A stretch of 32,759 nt of DNA from Nonomuraea corallina (GCF_027620315.1 NZ_JAPNNL010000072.1:1-32759), one strand, 5' to 3'; positions 1 through 8,637 are shown, numbered from the stretch's first letter. Notes: generated from the sequence alone by a model not told the origin. Made by a program: numbers and translations.

Positions 1-642
1 GACGACCAGGCCCTGGTACGCGCCGGGCTCCAGGTCGTGCTGGCGGCGGAGGACGGGCTGGAGGCGGCCGGGGAGGCCACCGACGGCGAGGAGGCCATCA
101 CCGCCGCCCGGGTCCTGCGCCCCGACGTCGTGCTGCTCGACATCCAGATGCCGAACCTGGACGGCCTGGCCGCCGCCCGCCGCATCCTGGCGGCGGAGAA
201 CCCGCCCAAAGTGATCATGATGACCACCTTCGGCAGCGACGAGAACCTCTACGCGGCGCTGCGCGCGGGCGTCAGCGGGTTCATGCTCAAGACCTCGCCG
301 CCCGAGCAGCTCGTGGCCGCCATCCGGGCCGCCGCCGCCGGCGACGCGCTCATCGACCCTGCGGTCACCACCCGGATCATCTCCGCCTTCGCCGGCCGCA
401 CCGACCCGGACTCGCCGCCGGGGCTGGCCGGGCTCGCCGACGCCCAGCTCGACGTCGTCAAGCTGGTGGCGCGCGGCCTCACGAACCGGCAGATCGGCCA
501 GACCCTGGCCATGCCGGAGCCGGAGGTGCAGGCGACGGTCCGGGGGCTGCTGGAGCATCTGGGGCTGTTCGACCGGGCGCAGCTCGTGGTGGCCGCCTAC
601 GAGTCCGGCCTGGTGACGCCGGGCAGCACCCCGACAAAATAG
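1..642 (+). CDS. NarL/FixJ-family response regulator, 5' end missing
   Basis: The frame is open from base 1 (DDQALVRAG...), so the true start lies before the window. The visible part lacks only the first beta strand and part of the acidic pocket of the receiver. The phospho-acceptor Asp sits in VVLLDIQMP, and the conserved Lys in FMLKTSPPEQL. A LuxR-type helix-turn-helix should follow, and the spacing and the ending (LVVAAYESGLV) fit. The helix-turn-helix is degenerate, however: the usual LTPRE opening reads LADAQ, and the recognition helix, usually SxxTVKxHV, reads PEPEVQATV. The protein would normally answer a histidine kinase encoded upstream, outside the window. The family is clear. Whether it still binds DNA in the standard way is not. 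Confidence 0.9.
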   Translation, partial: DDQALVRAGLQVVLAAEDGLEAAGEATDGEEAITAARVLRPDVVLLDIQMPNLDGLAAARRILAAENPPKVIMMTTFGSDENLYAALRAGVSGFMLKTSPPEQLVAAIRAAAAGDALIDPAVTTRIISAFAGRTDPDSPPGLAGLADAQLDVVKLVARGLTNRQIGQTLAMPEPEVQATVRGLLEHLGLFDRAQLVVAAYESGLVTPGSTPTK

Positions 643-696
643 CCGGACATATCGTCCCTTCGGTGCAAAAAATCACCCCGTACTAGGCTGGGGGTC

Positions 697-2466
697 GTGG
701 CACAACTGCGCATCGCCCTGGCCCAGACGAACCCGACCGTAGGCGACCTGGCCGGCAACGCCGACAAACTCGTGGCGTGGGCCCGGCAGGCCGCCGACCG
801 CGGCGCCCACCTCGCCGTGTTCACCGAGATGTTCCTCACCGGCTACCCCGTCGAGGACCTCGTGCTGCGCACCTCCTTCGTGGACGCCTCCATCGCCGCG
901 ATCGAGGAGTTGGCGCTCCGCCTCGACCGGGAAGGGCTCGGCGACCTGCCGGTGGTGGTCGGCTACGTGGACCGGGCCGGCCTGGCGCCCCGGGTCGGCC
1001 AGCCCAAGGGCGCCCCGCTCGACGCCGCCGCCCTGCTCCACCGGGGCCGCGTGGTGGCCCGCACCGCCAAGCACCACCTGCCGAACTACGGGGTGTTCGA
1101 CGAGTACCGCTACTTCGTCCGCGGCGACCGGCTGCCGATCTTCCGGCTGCACGGGGTGGACGTGGCCGTCGCGGTCTGCGAGGACCTCTGGCAGGAGGGC
1201 GGCCCGGTGGCCGTCGTCGGCCGGGCCGGCGCGGGCCTGGTCGTGGTGCCGAACGCGTCCCCGTACGAGAAGGAGAAGGACGACGTCCGCCTGGAGCTGT
1301 GCGCGCGCCGGGCGCGCGAGGCCGGTTGCGCGCTCGCCTACGCCAACCAGGTCGGCGGTCAGGACGAGCTGGTCTTCGACGGCGACTCGCTGGTGGTGGA
1401 CGCGGACGGCGAGCTGGTGGCGCGGGCCGCCCAGTTCCGTGAGGAGCTGCTGGTCTGCGACCTCGACCTGCCGGTCTCGTCCGCCGAGCCGGGATCCTTC
1501 CCGTACGACGCCGGCGACGGCACCACCATCACCGTGGACCGGCTGGTGCTGTCCGACGAGCCGGTCGCCCCGTACGAGCCGGAACCCCCGAGCGTCGCCG
1601 AGCCGCTGGACACGCCCGCCCAGGTGTACGCGGCGCTGGTTCTGGCGGTGCGCGACTACGTGGCCAAGAACGGGTTCGAGTCCGTCATCCTGGGGCTGTC
1701 GGGCGGCATCGACTCGGCGCTCACCGCCACCATCGCCGCCGACGCCATCGGGCCCTCGCGGGTGCACGTGGTGCTCATGCCCTCCCGCTACTCCTCCGAG
1801 CACTCGCTGGCCGACGCCCAGGACCTGGTCCGGCGGCAGGGGCTGCGGGCTCGGGTGGCGCCCATCGCCGAGATCGTGAACGCCTTCGAGAAGGAGATCG
1901 AGCTGTCCGGCCTGGCCGCCGAGAACCTCCAGGCCCGGGTCCGCGGCATGATCCTCATGGGCCTGTCCAACCAGCACGGCCACCTGGTGCTCACCACCGG
2001 CAACAAGAGCGAGCTGGCCACCGGCTACTCCACCCTCTACGGCGACTCGGCGGGCGGCTTCGCGCCGATCAAGGACGTGCCGAAGCTCATGGTGTGGGAG
2101 CTGTCCCGGTGGCGCAACGCCCACACCGACCCGTCGTTCCTGCTCGACGCCGAAGAGCCGATCCCGCCCAACTCGATCACCAAGGAACCCAGCGCCGAGC
2201 TCCGCCCCGACCAGCGCGACACCGACTCCCTGCCGCCGTACGAGATCCTGGACCGGCTGCTGGACGACTACGTGGAGAAGGACATGGGCTCGGCGGAGCT
2301 CATCGCCGCCGGGCACGACCCCGCGCTGGTCGCCCGGGTCATCCGGCTGGTGGACGTGGCCGAGTACAAGCGCCGCCAGTATCCGCCGGGCCCCAAGATC
2401 ACCCCGAAGAACTTCGGCCGCGACCGCCGCCTGCCCATCACCAACCGCTGGCGCGAGACCACGTAG
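697..2466 (+). CDS. nadE: Glutamine-dependent NAD+ synthetase
   Basis: Makes NAD+ from deamido-NAD+, ATP and glutamine, the last step of NAD synthesis, in the cytoplasm. The 589 residues contain an N-terminal nitrilase-type glutaminase with the triad Glu44 (FTEMF), Lys125 (AKHHLPN) and Cys161 (VAVCEDLW). A C-terminal ammonia-dependent synthetase follows, with the ATP pyrophosphatase loop SGGIDS at 335-340 and the motif NKSELATGYSTLYGD. The length matches the roughly 570-590-residue bacterial two-domain form rather than the roughly 680-residue mycobacterial one. The start is GTG at 697. TAGGCT at 684-689 ends 7 nt before it and could be a -10 box for a leaderless transcript; GGGGG at 690-694 is too close to be a good Shine-Dalgarno. 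It is convergent with the next gene, with 18 bp between the stops. Confidence 0.97.
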   Translation: MAQLRIALAQTNPTVGDLAGNADKLVAWARQAADRGAHLAVFTEMFLTGYPVEDLVLRTSFVDASIAAIEELALRLDREGLGDLPVVVGYVDRAGLAPRVGQPKGAPLDAAALLHRGRVVARTAKHHLPNYGVFDEYRYFVRGDRLPIFRLHGVDVAVAVCEDLWQEGGPVAVVGRAGAGLVVVPNASPYEKEKDDVRLELCARRAREAGCALAYANQVGGQDELVFDGDSLVVDADGELVARAAQFREELLVCDLDLPVSSAEPGSFPYDAGDGTTITVDRLVLSDEPVAPYEPEPPSVAEPLDTPAQVYAALVLAVRDYVAKNGFESVILGLSGGIDSALTATIAADAIGPSRVHVVLMPSRYSSEHSLADAQDLVRRQGLRARVAPIAEIVNAFEKEIELSGLAAENLQARVRGMILMGLSNQHGHLVLTTGNKSELATGYSTLYGDSAGGFAPIKDVPKLMVWELSRWRNAHTDPSFLLDAEEPIPPNSITKEPSAELRPDQRDTDSLPPYEILDRLLDDYVEKDMGSAELIAAGHDPALVARVIRLVDVAEYKRRQYPPGPKITPKNFGRDRRLPITNRWRETT

Positions 2467-2484
2467 TGTTCGATCGCCGATCTG

Positions 2485-3846
2485 TCAGGCCAGCAGGAGG
2501 GTCAGGCCGCCGAGGGTGTAGCAGAGCATGAGGACGAACAGGGGGATCTGGCCCGCGACCGCCCTGGCCGGCGGGAGCAGCCGGACCGAGCGGTCGTGGG
2601 CCGCCACCACGCCCGCCACGTGACCGGCGACGATGGCCAGCACCTGCACGGTGGCGATCACCGGGGCGGACACCAGTTCCCTGTCGACCTCGGCGTCGAG
2701 CCCGAGGGAGAGGATGATCGCGCGCTGGCCCTCGATGACCAGCAGCGAGAAGTAGTGCGCGATCAGGTAGCCGATGGCGATCGGCACCAGGGAGTGGGCG
2801 AAGCGCGGGGCCAGGCCGCGGGCGCCGCCGATCCGGCCGGCCAGCCACAGGCAGCTCCCGTACAGCAGGGCGACGGCGGCGATGGCGGCGAGCAGGCCGG
2901 CGGTGCCGAGTCCGGTGCGGCCGAGCGGGCCTGACTGGAGGGCGTCCACCCAGGCGGGGCTGGTGGAGAAGCCGTCGTAGCCGGTGCTGCCGAGCAGCAC
3001 GCACACGGTGGCGACCAGGCCGGGGGCCGGCTGGATGGCGTCCAGGCCGTCGAAGGGGCCGCGGAGCACGAGGACGCCGTCGGCGCGGCGGCCGAGGGGG
3101 GCGAGCTGGCCGGCCAGGGTCGAGTACACCTCGAACGGGTCGCCGCGTTCCAGCCACGCGTGCCCGTACCTGAGGGTTCCCGTGATCTGCGCGGCCGCGT
3201 ACAGGGCGAGGAAGGCGAGGAGGGTGGCCGGCGCGGCGGGTTCGGGGGCGACGAGCTCCATCCAGGTGAAGGCGAGCAGGCCGAGCGCGGCGGGCCAGTA
3301 GCCGAGGCGCGGCGGCAGCGGGCGGCGGGCGCGGTCGGGCAGCAGGCGCAACGGGTTCAGCAGCCGCCACACCGGGCCGAACAGCAGCGACGCGGGGATC
3401 AGGCCGACCCAGAAGAGCACGTAGATCAGGTACGCGCCGGCGTTCGGGGATTCGGGGCCGAACAGCAGCCAGCCGACGGTGTAGGCCGCGGCGAGCAGCG
3501 TGAGGACGCGGAGCGGACGGGCGGGGAGGCGGAGGTTCAGGGGCACGCCGGCGCGGTCGCCGCGGAAGCGGGAGTCGGCCCAGAGCAGGCCGAGCGCCAG
3601 GAAGGAGACGACGAGGGCGGCCAGCGCCCCGGCGTAGGCGTAGAAGAGCGGGATCGGCAGGTCGGCCCGGTCACCGACGCCGTGCGCGAACAGCGCCCCG
3701 ACCTCCCGGACGACCTCCCGCACCGCCCCCCAGGTCGCGGTCGCGTCCGACGCCGCCGTCACGGGTACGGTCGCGTCCGACGCGGCCATCACAGGCGCGG
3801 TCGCGTCCGACGCCGCGGTCATGGGCGCGGTGTGGAGCGTGGTCAC
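2485..3846 (-). CDS. Polytopic membrane protein of a beta-helix/cupredoxin cluster
   Basis: A protein of 453 residues with about 10 hydrophobic segments. After a repeated N-terminal tail comes AHGVGDRADLPIPLFYAYAG, then segments such as LAALVVSFLALGLLWA and VLTLLAAAYTVGWLLFG, up to the C-terminal IPLFVLMLCYTLGGLTLL. The start is GTG at 3846-3844, overlapping the lipoprotein stop by 4 bp (GTGA), so translation is probably coupled. Related actinobacterial proteins have, as far as I recall, sometimes been labelled fenitrothion hydrolase; nothing here shows that activity. Several His residues near membrane ends (AHGVGD, AHYFSLL, AHDRSV) would suit metal or haem binding, but this is inference. The N-terminal tail carries three copies of a 10-residue repeat. 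Function unknown; the clustering with a cupredoxin suggests a role in the cell envelope. Confidence 0.8.
   Translation of the reverse strand: MTTLHTAPMTAASDATAPVMAASDATVPVTAASDATATWGAVREVVREVGALFAHGVGDRADLPIPLFYAYAGALAALVVSFLALGLLWADSRFRGDRAGVPLNLRLPARPLRVLTLLAAAYTVGWLLFGPESPNAGAYLIYVLFWVGLIPASLLFGPVWRLLNPLRLLPDRARRPLPPRLGYWPAALGLLAFTWMELVAPEPAAPATLLAFLALYAAAQITGTLRYGHAWLERGDPFEVYSTLAGQLAPLGRRADGVLVLRGPFDGLDAIQPAPGLVATVCVLLGSTGYDGFSTSPAWVDALQSGPLGRTGLGTAGLLAAIAAVALLYGSCLWLAGRIGGARGLAPRFAHSLVPIAIGYLIAHYFSLLVIEGQRAIILSLGLDAEVDRELVSAPVIATVQVLAIVAGHVAGVVAAHDRSVRLLPPARAVAGQIPLFVLMLCYTLGGLTLLLA
3739..3828. repeat. 30-bp tandem repeat x3 inside a coding region
   Basis: Three consecutive 30-bp units start at 3739, 3769 and 3799 and share ggtcgcgtccgacgc. 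On the minus strand they encode AASDAT-type decapeptides in the extreme N-terminus of the polytopic protein, ahead of its first membrane segment. The unit is a multiple of three, so gain or loss of a copy keeps the frame. Confidence 0.9.
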
Positions 3847-4235
3847 CGGACCGCCAGCTGGACGAGGACCAGGCCGCTCTCGTGCGTCTCCACCTCGAAC
3901 ACCCCGGTCATGTCCGCCACGAAGCGCACCGTGGCCGGTTCGCCGGGCCGCAGGTCCGCCGTGACGTCGTAGCCGTGGACGTGCAGTTCGTCGGCGACGT
4001 CGCTGGTGACGGTGATGCTGACGGTCCGGCCGCGGGCGACCTCCAGCCACCCGGACGGGGGTCGCACCCGCCCCGCCTCGATGGCGATGTCCGCGTGCGC
4101 CTCCCCCGGTACGGGGGCCGCCGTGGCGACCTGGTGGCTGTTGCCCGGCCGATGGTGGGTGTCCGACAACGTGCCGCACCCGGCCAGGACAAGGGCCGCC
4201 AGGAGAAACGGCACCGCGCCGCCGCGTCCGGTCAC
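3843..4235 (-). CDS. Cupredoxin-like lipoprotein
   Basis: 130 residues. The N-terminus VPFLLAALVLAGCGTL is a lipoprotein signal with lipobox LAGC, so the protein is probably anchored on the outer face of the membrane. The rest is a beta-rich cupredoxin-type fold: VSITVTSDVADELHVHGYD, then RPGEPATVRFVADMTGVFE, then VETHESGLVLVQL. The His residues of HVHGYD and of ETHES could bind copper. The Cys and Met of classical type-1 copper sites are absent, so it may bind copper differently or not at all. The start is GTG at 4235-4233, which overlaps the stop of the beta-helix gene (GTGA). Its own stop overlaps the next start in the same way, giving three coupled cistrons. Confidence 0.82.
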   Translation of the reverse strand: MTGRGGAVPFLLAALVLAGCGTLSDTHHRPGNSHQVATAAPVPGEAHADIAIEAGRVRPPSGWLEVARGRTVSITVTSDVADELHVHGYDVTADLRPGEPATVRFVADMTGVFEVETHESGLVLVQLAVR

Positions 4236-6328
4236 GCGGGGACCTCCGCCTCGTCGGCGGCCTTCTCCGGCGTACGGGTGCGGCGCGGGGCGAGCCGGAC
4301 CACGGCCCAGAGCACCCACACGCCCGTCAGCAGCCCCCGTACCCAGCCGGGACCGAGCGGGACGAGCGGGATGAGCCCGATCACGCGGTCATAGGCGTCC
4401 GCCGCGGCCAGCGCGCCGAGCACGATCGTGAACCAGGCGAACGCCCCCGGCCGCAGCGCCGCGCCCAGGCAGAGCCACCAGCCGGCCATCAGCAGCAGCG
4501 CCACCCCGGTCAGGTACGGCCGGTCCATGGCGGCCCCCGCCACGTCCAGCGCCAGCCCGGCCAGCCCCACGATCGACCCGGCGGCGATCAGGCGCAGCCG
4601 CCGCTCCCCCGGCTCGCGCGCGGCCGCCGGCACCCCGTTCTCCGCCGGGCCGCCGCGCCGTCGCCGGGCCGAGCGCTGGGCCCGTACCCAGAACAGGACC
4701 GCGACCAGCCCCAGGACGAGCGAGCCTCCCAGGGCGAGCTGGGTCTCCACCCGGCCGAAGCCGGAGGCGCCGAACCAGTCGCAGCCCGCCGGCAGGCGGG
4801 CCTGGGCGGCGTTGAAGTCGGAGCACAGGAACAGCTTGGCGACCTTGACGGGTTCGGCCAGCACGCGACTGGAGCCGCCCGACAGCTCGGGCGCCCGCGC
4901 GCCGCAGCGGGGCAGCGCCGCGGGCGAGGTCGTGGCGACGTCGCTCTGCCAGCAGTTGCCGGCGCCCTGGCCGTCCCACCAGACGTCCATGCCGTTGGGC
5001 CGGTGTTCGCCGGTGGGGCTGACGCCGAGCACGTTGCCCTCGAAGCGGTTGTCGTTGGAGGTGTCGGCCTGCTTGGCCAGGTCACCTTCGCCGCGGATGA
5101 AGGCGGGCACGCCGAAGAGCTGGAAGGCGGCGGCGCGGTTGTTCCACAGGTGGTTGTCCCTGAACACGTTGTAGTTGCCGCCGGCCACGATGACGCCGGT
5201 GCCGGGCGGGACGCCGACCTGGGGGCAGACGACGCCCTGCTCGTAGCCGCGTTCGGCGGGCGGCCGCGAGCAGGTGCCGTCGCGGGTGTACCGGTAGTAG
5301 TCGCGGTTGTTGTCGTAGATCTTGTTGTTCTCGAACAGCGCGTGGTTCTGCGGCAGGCCGGGGTGGTCGGGCCAGAGGCTGTCCATCGTGGCGCCGACCA
5401 TGTTGTCGTAGAACTCGTTGTCGTGCGCCCACACCGAGTCGCCCGCGGTGCCGGAGTAGCCCAGCGCGTTGTCGTGGCTCTTGCAGCGGCGGATCTCGAT
5501 GGAGTAGCGGGGCACGTCGTGGCCGCGGCCGCTGTTGATGTCGGAGGCGCTGCCGGGGTAGAGGCCGCCGTCGCCGTTGCCGTACGACTCGCAGTCGGTG
5601 TAGAGGCCGTGGTCGCTGGCGAAGGTGAGGAAGCCGTACTCGTCGTTCCAGCGAGTGAGTACGCGGTCGATGACGAATCCGTCGGTTTCGAGCACGTACA
5701 GGGAGTTGAAGGTGGTGCGCTGGGCGGTGAGGTTGACGAAGTAGACGCCGTCGGCGCGGTCGGCCCTGATGGCGTTCAGCTTGCGGTACTCGGCGTCGAC
5801 GATCACGTCGAGCGGTCCGGCGCCGGTGCCCTCGATCTGCAGGTCCTTCTTGCCGAGGATGGCGACGAGGTTCTGGTTGTGCGGGCACTGGACCTGCTGC
5901 TCGAAGCTGAGGATCTGGTAGCCCCAGTCGGACCAGCGGGCGGGGAGCTGGGCGCAGGCGCCCGTGGGCGGGGGCAGGCTCGGTTCCTCGCGGTAGAGGC
6001 CGGGCAGCATCGCGATCGTCATGCCGGGCTTGTCGACCTGGTCGACCGCCTCCTGAAGGTGTCTGAACCCGTCCTTCTGGCAGGCGGCGAAGAGGCGGAG
6101 GTTGCGTTCCTTCAGCTCGGCGGGGAAGCCGGAGACGCGCCGTTCGAAGTCGGCCCTGTCGGTCTTGCACACCAGCAGGTCGGGCTCGCCGGTGCGCAGC
6201 GTGGGGACGCTGCCGGACCCGTCGGGGAACGTGACGGGCCGTTCCTCGTGTGCCAGCGCCGCGCCGGCGGGCGCCAGCAGGGCCAGGGCGAGCAGCACGA
6301 GCACGGCGATCCGGCGTAAGGGGCGCAT
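4232..6328 (-). CDS. Secreted right-handed beta-helix protein with C-terminal membrane helices
   Basis: 698 residues. A signal peptide (LVLLALALLAPAGAALA, then HEERP) leads into a long exported region with repeated short strands and Asn/Asp-rich turns (FENNKIYDNN, VFRDNHLWNN, DNRFEGNVLG), typical of NosD- or pectate-lyase-like parallel beta-helices. About five Cys-containing stretches suggest disulfides. After residue 530 come four or five hydrophobic helices (LGGSLVLGLVAVLFWV, IVGLAGLALDVAGAAM, GVALLLMAGWWLCLGAAL and others). No catalytic residues of a polysaccharide lyase can be assigned. It is the first gene of a coupled three-gene operon with a cupredoxin lipoprotein and a polytopic protein. 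The likely site of action is the outer face of the membrane. Ligand or substrate unknown. Confidence 0.85.
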   Translation of the reverse strand: MRPLRRIAVLVLLALALLAPAGAALAHEERPVTFPDGSGSVPTLRTGEPDLLVCKTDRADFERRVSGFPAELKERNLRLFAACQKDGFRHLQEAVDQVDKPGMTIAMLPGLYREEPSLPPPTGACAQLPARWSDWGYQILSFEQQVQCPHNQNLVAILGKKDLQIEGTGAGPLDVIVDAEYRKLNAIRADRADGVYFVNLTAQRTTFNSLYVLETDGFVIDRVLTRWNDEYGFLTFASDHGLYTDCESYGNGDGGLYPGSASDINSGRGHDVPRYSIEIRRCKSHDNALGYSGTAGDSVWAHDNEFYDNMVGATMDSLWPDHPGLPQNHALFENNKIYDNNRDYYRYTRDGTCSRPPAERGYEQGVVCPQVGVPPGTGVIVAGGNYNVFRDNHLWNNRAAAFQLFGVPAFIRGEGDLAKQADTSNDNRFEGNVLGVSPTGEHRPNGMDVWWDGQGAGNCWQSDVATTSPAALPRCGARAPELSGGSSRVLAEPVKVAKLFLCSDFNAAQARLPAGCDWFGASGFGRVETQLALGGSLVLGLVAVLFWVRAQRSARRRRGGPAENGVPAAAREPGERRLRLIAAGSIVGLAGLALDVAGAAMDRPYLTGVALLLMAGWWLCLGAALRPGAFAWFTIVLGALAAADAYDRVIGLIPLVPLGPGWVRGLLTGVWVLWAVVRLAPRRTRTPEKAADEAEVPA

Positions 6329-6364
6329 GATCGCGAGACTAGAGCAACGCTCACCTTCTGCCTA
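6329..6364 (-). promoter_or_regulatory. Candidate leaderless promoter of the beta-helix operon
   Basis: On the minus strand TAGGCA (6364-6359) and TAGTCT (6341-6336) are separated by exactly 17 bp. They match -35 TTGACA at 4 of 6 positions and -10 TANNNT. The -10 box ends 7 bp before the ATG at 6328, so transcription would begin at or next to the start codon. No Shine-Dalgarno lies close to that ATG, which fits a leaderless mRNA. Confidence 0.5.
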
Positions 6365-6390
6365 GGGCTGCTTAGGGCTGCCCAGGGCTG
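6361..6390. repeat. 10-bp tandem repeat x3 next to a promoter
   Basis: Three units, cctagggctg, cttagggctg and cccagggctg, lie end to end. The first overlaps the proposed -35 box of the beta-helix operon. Copy-number change here would alter promoter context without touching a reading frame. Confidence 0.85.
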
Positions 6391-6419
6391 CGTGGGGGCC
6401 GCGGCGGTCGCCGGCGGGG

Positions 6420-7019
6420 TCAGGCGCGCGGGGCGAAGCCCGCCATGGCGTGGTCGACGACGCGTTCGGCCAGGTCCTCCGGGAGGTCGCCCTCCGGGCC
6501 CCACTTGTTGAAGAAGATCATGGCGCCCGTCAGCAGCGCCATGGCCAGATCGACGTCCAGGTCGGGGCGGAGCTCGCCATTGGCGACGCCGCGGCTGAGC
6601 ACCTCCCGCATCGCCACCCGCCGTGGCTCCAGCGCCAGCTTGTAGAAGCGCTCGCTGACGCGCTTGGAACGGTCGCTCTCGCTCAGCGCCACGTTCATCG
6701 CGCAGCGGGCCCGGCGTTGACCGGCCTCCCGGCGCGCGAGGTCGAGCAGGGCGACCAGGTCGTCGCGCACCGACTCGCCCGCCAGCGGCGGGAGCGGATG
6801 GCGGATGGTCGCCAGCGCGTCGACGACCAGGTCCTCCTTGTTGGCCCAGCGCCGGTAGATCGTGGTCTTGCCCACGCCCGCGCGGGCCGCGATCGCCTCC
6901 ATGGACAGCTCGGCGACCCCCATGCCGTCGGCGATCAGGTCGAGGGTGGCCGCGATGATCGCCTTCTCGGCCCGCTCACTGCGCGGGCGGCCCGCCCTGG
7001 ACTGGTGCTCGGTCGTCAT
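6420..7019 (-). CDS. TetR-family transcriptional regulator
   Basis: 199 residues. The N-terminal helix-turn-helix is AELSMEAIAARAGVGKTTIY followed by RRWANKEDLV, the standard TetR pattern. The C-terminal part is an all-helical ligand and dimer domain of the TetR_C_11 kind. ATG at 7019 overlaps the stop of the upstream DHA2 exporter (ATGA), so exporter and regulator are probably co-transcribed and the regulator controls its own operon. A palindrome with TetR-operator features lies ahead of the exporter (8638-8655). The ligand is unknown and is probably a compound exported by the neighbouring pump. Confidence 0.93.
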   Translation of the reverse strand: MTTEHQSRAGRPRSERAEKAIIAATLDLIADGMGVAELSMEAIAARAGVGKTTIYRRWANKEDLVVDALATIRHPLPPLAGESVRDDLVALLDLARREAGQRRARCAMNVALSESDRSKRVSERFYKLALEPRRVAMREVLSRGVANGELRPDLDVDLAMALLTGAMIFFNKWGPEGDLPEDLAERVVDHAMAGFAPRA

Positions 7020-8578
7020 GTCGGCCCAAGACTACCGGCCGGTTCGGGCTGATCGGCCTGCCGGACGGTACGTGGCTTGCCGGGCATCCAGCGGGCCACC
7101 ACCGCGGCCCCGATCAGGGCGATCACCGCCGAGGCCAGGGAGGTGACGTGCATGCCGTGCACGAACGCCTCGCCCGCCTCGGCCATCAGGGTCGCGCCGC
7201 GCTCGCCGAGCCGGCTCGCCACCTCGGCCGTCGCCATGATGGACTCGCCGCCCGCGTGCCGCACGTCCGCGGGCAGGCCCTCCAGCGCGGGCGCGATCTC
7301 GCCGCGGTAGCTGGACGACAGCACCGAGCCCAGCACGGCCACGCCGAGCGCGCCGGCGACCTGGCGGACGGTGTTGCTCATGGCCGAGCCGACCCCGGCC
7401 TTCTCGCGCGGCAGCGCCTCCATGATGGCCGTCGTGGCGGGCGGCATGATGTTGGCCATCGCGGCGCCCTGCACGAAGAACACGGCCAGCAGCACCGGGA
7501 CCGGCGTGTGCAGGTCGAAGAACGTGTAGCAGAACAGGATCGCCGTCAGCACCAGCAGGCTCGCGGTGGCCGACACCTTGGCCCCGACCTTCTCGTTCAC
7601 CCGCTGGCTGAGCGGCGCGAAGATGAGCTGCGCCACCGCGAACGGCAGCATGAGCGCCCCCGCCTGCACCGGGCTGAACCCCAACGCCACCTGCAGGTAG
7701 AAGGTGAGGAAGAACATCCCGCCCATCATCGCGAAGAAGACGATGCCGATGGTGGCGATGGCCGAGCTGAACCGGACGTCGCGGAAGTAGCGGACGTCGA
7801 AGGCCGGGTGGTCGATGCGCCGTTCCCACCAGACGAACGCCGCCAGCACCACGGCGCCGGCCAGCACCGGCACGAGCACCTCGGCCGTGGCGACGGTGGC
7901 CAGCTCGCCGCCGCGGATGATGCCGTAGACGACGGCGACCAGGCCGACGATCGACAGCAGCACGCCCACCGGGTCGAGCCGCGACGGCTTGGGGTCACGC
8001 GACTCGGGCACGATCGGGACGATCAGCGCCATGCTGATCAGCACGATCGGCACGTTGATCAGGAAGACCGAGCCCCACCAGAAGCGCTCCAGGAGCAGCC
8101 CGCCGGTGATGGGCCCGATGGCGACGGCCAGCCCGACCCCGGCCGCCCACACGCCGATCGCCTTCCCTCGCTCCCGTGGCGGGAAGACGTTGGAGATGAT
8201 CGCCAGCGTGGCCGGCATGATCGCCGCACCGCCGACGCCCATCGCCGCCCGCGCCAGGATCAGCTGCGTCGGGTCCTGGGCATAGGCGCTGACCAGCGAC
8301 GACAGGCCGAACAGCACCATGCCGACGATCAGCATGCGCTTGCGGCCGGTGCGGTCGCCGATCACGCCGAAGGTGAACAGCAGGCCGGCGAAGACGAGCG
8401 TGTAGGAGTTGATCGCCCATTCCAGCTCGCCCTGGGTGGCGCCCAGCCCGGCCACCGGGTCGGCGATGGTCTTCATCGCCACGTTGAGGATCGTGTTGTC
8501 GAGCACGACCGCCAGCAGGCTGAACACCAGCACGCCAAGGATCGCCCACCGGCGTGGATGCCCCGCGTTCTCGTCCAT
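7016..8578 (-). CDS. DHA2-family (EmrB/QacA) MFS drug exporter
   Basis: 520 residues with about 14 membrane segments. It shows the DHA2 signatures: VVLDNTILNVAMKTI in helix 1 (the family D1 motif), WAINSYTLVFAGLLFTFGVI, and loop 2-3 GDRTGRKRMLIVGMVLFG (MFS motif A). Helix 5 carries motif C (GVGLAVAIGPITGGLL). It should export hydrophobic or cationic compounds against protons. The start is ATG at 8578, preceded by AGGTG at 7-8 nt; upstream in-frame GTG codons lack a ribosome site. It forms an overlapping pair with the TetR regulator, a layout typical of locally repressed efflux pumps. The substrate cannot be told from sequence. Confidence 0.93.
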   Translation of the reverse strand: MDENAGHPRRWAILGVLVFSLLAVVLDNTILNVAMKTIADPVAGLGATQGELEWAINSYTLVFAGLLFTFGVIGDRTGRKRMLIVGMVLFGLSSLVSAYAQDPTQLILARAAMGVGGAAIMPATLAIISNVFPPRERGKAIGVWAAGVGLAVAIGPITGGLLLERFWWGSVFLINVPIVLISMALIVPIVPESRDPKPSRLDPVGVLLSIVGLVAVVYGIIRGGELATVATAEVLVPVLAGAVVLAAFVWWERRIDHPAFDVRYFRDVRFSSAIATIGIVFFAMMGGMFFLTFYLQVALGFSPVQAGALMLPFAVAQLIFAPLSQRVNEKVGAKVSATASLLVLTAILFCYTFFDLHTPVPVLLAVFFVQGAAMANIMPPATTAIMEALPREKAGVGSAMSNTVRQVAGALGVAVLGSVLSSSYRGEIAPALEGLPADVRHAGGESIMATAEVASRLGERGATLMAEAGEAFVHGMHVTSLASAVIALIGAAVVARWMPGKPRTVRQADQPEPAGSLGPT

Positions 8579-8637
8579 GAGCACACCTGATTTCGACACG
8601 GCTACGTTGCGCACCGCGACGGTATCCCACCATGTTC

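Noticed and set aside
643..696. Riboswitch ahead of nadE
   Set aside because: Only 54 bp separate it from the previous gene and no conserved aptamer fold is visible.
673..2316. Long minus-strand ORF opposite nadE (547 codons)
   Set aside because: Composition is Val/Gly/Arg/His-rich with no domain; it is the shadow of a third-position-GC-rich gene. The same holds for the long ORFs opposite the exporters, ctaG, XRE-TPR and SARP genes.
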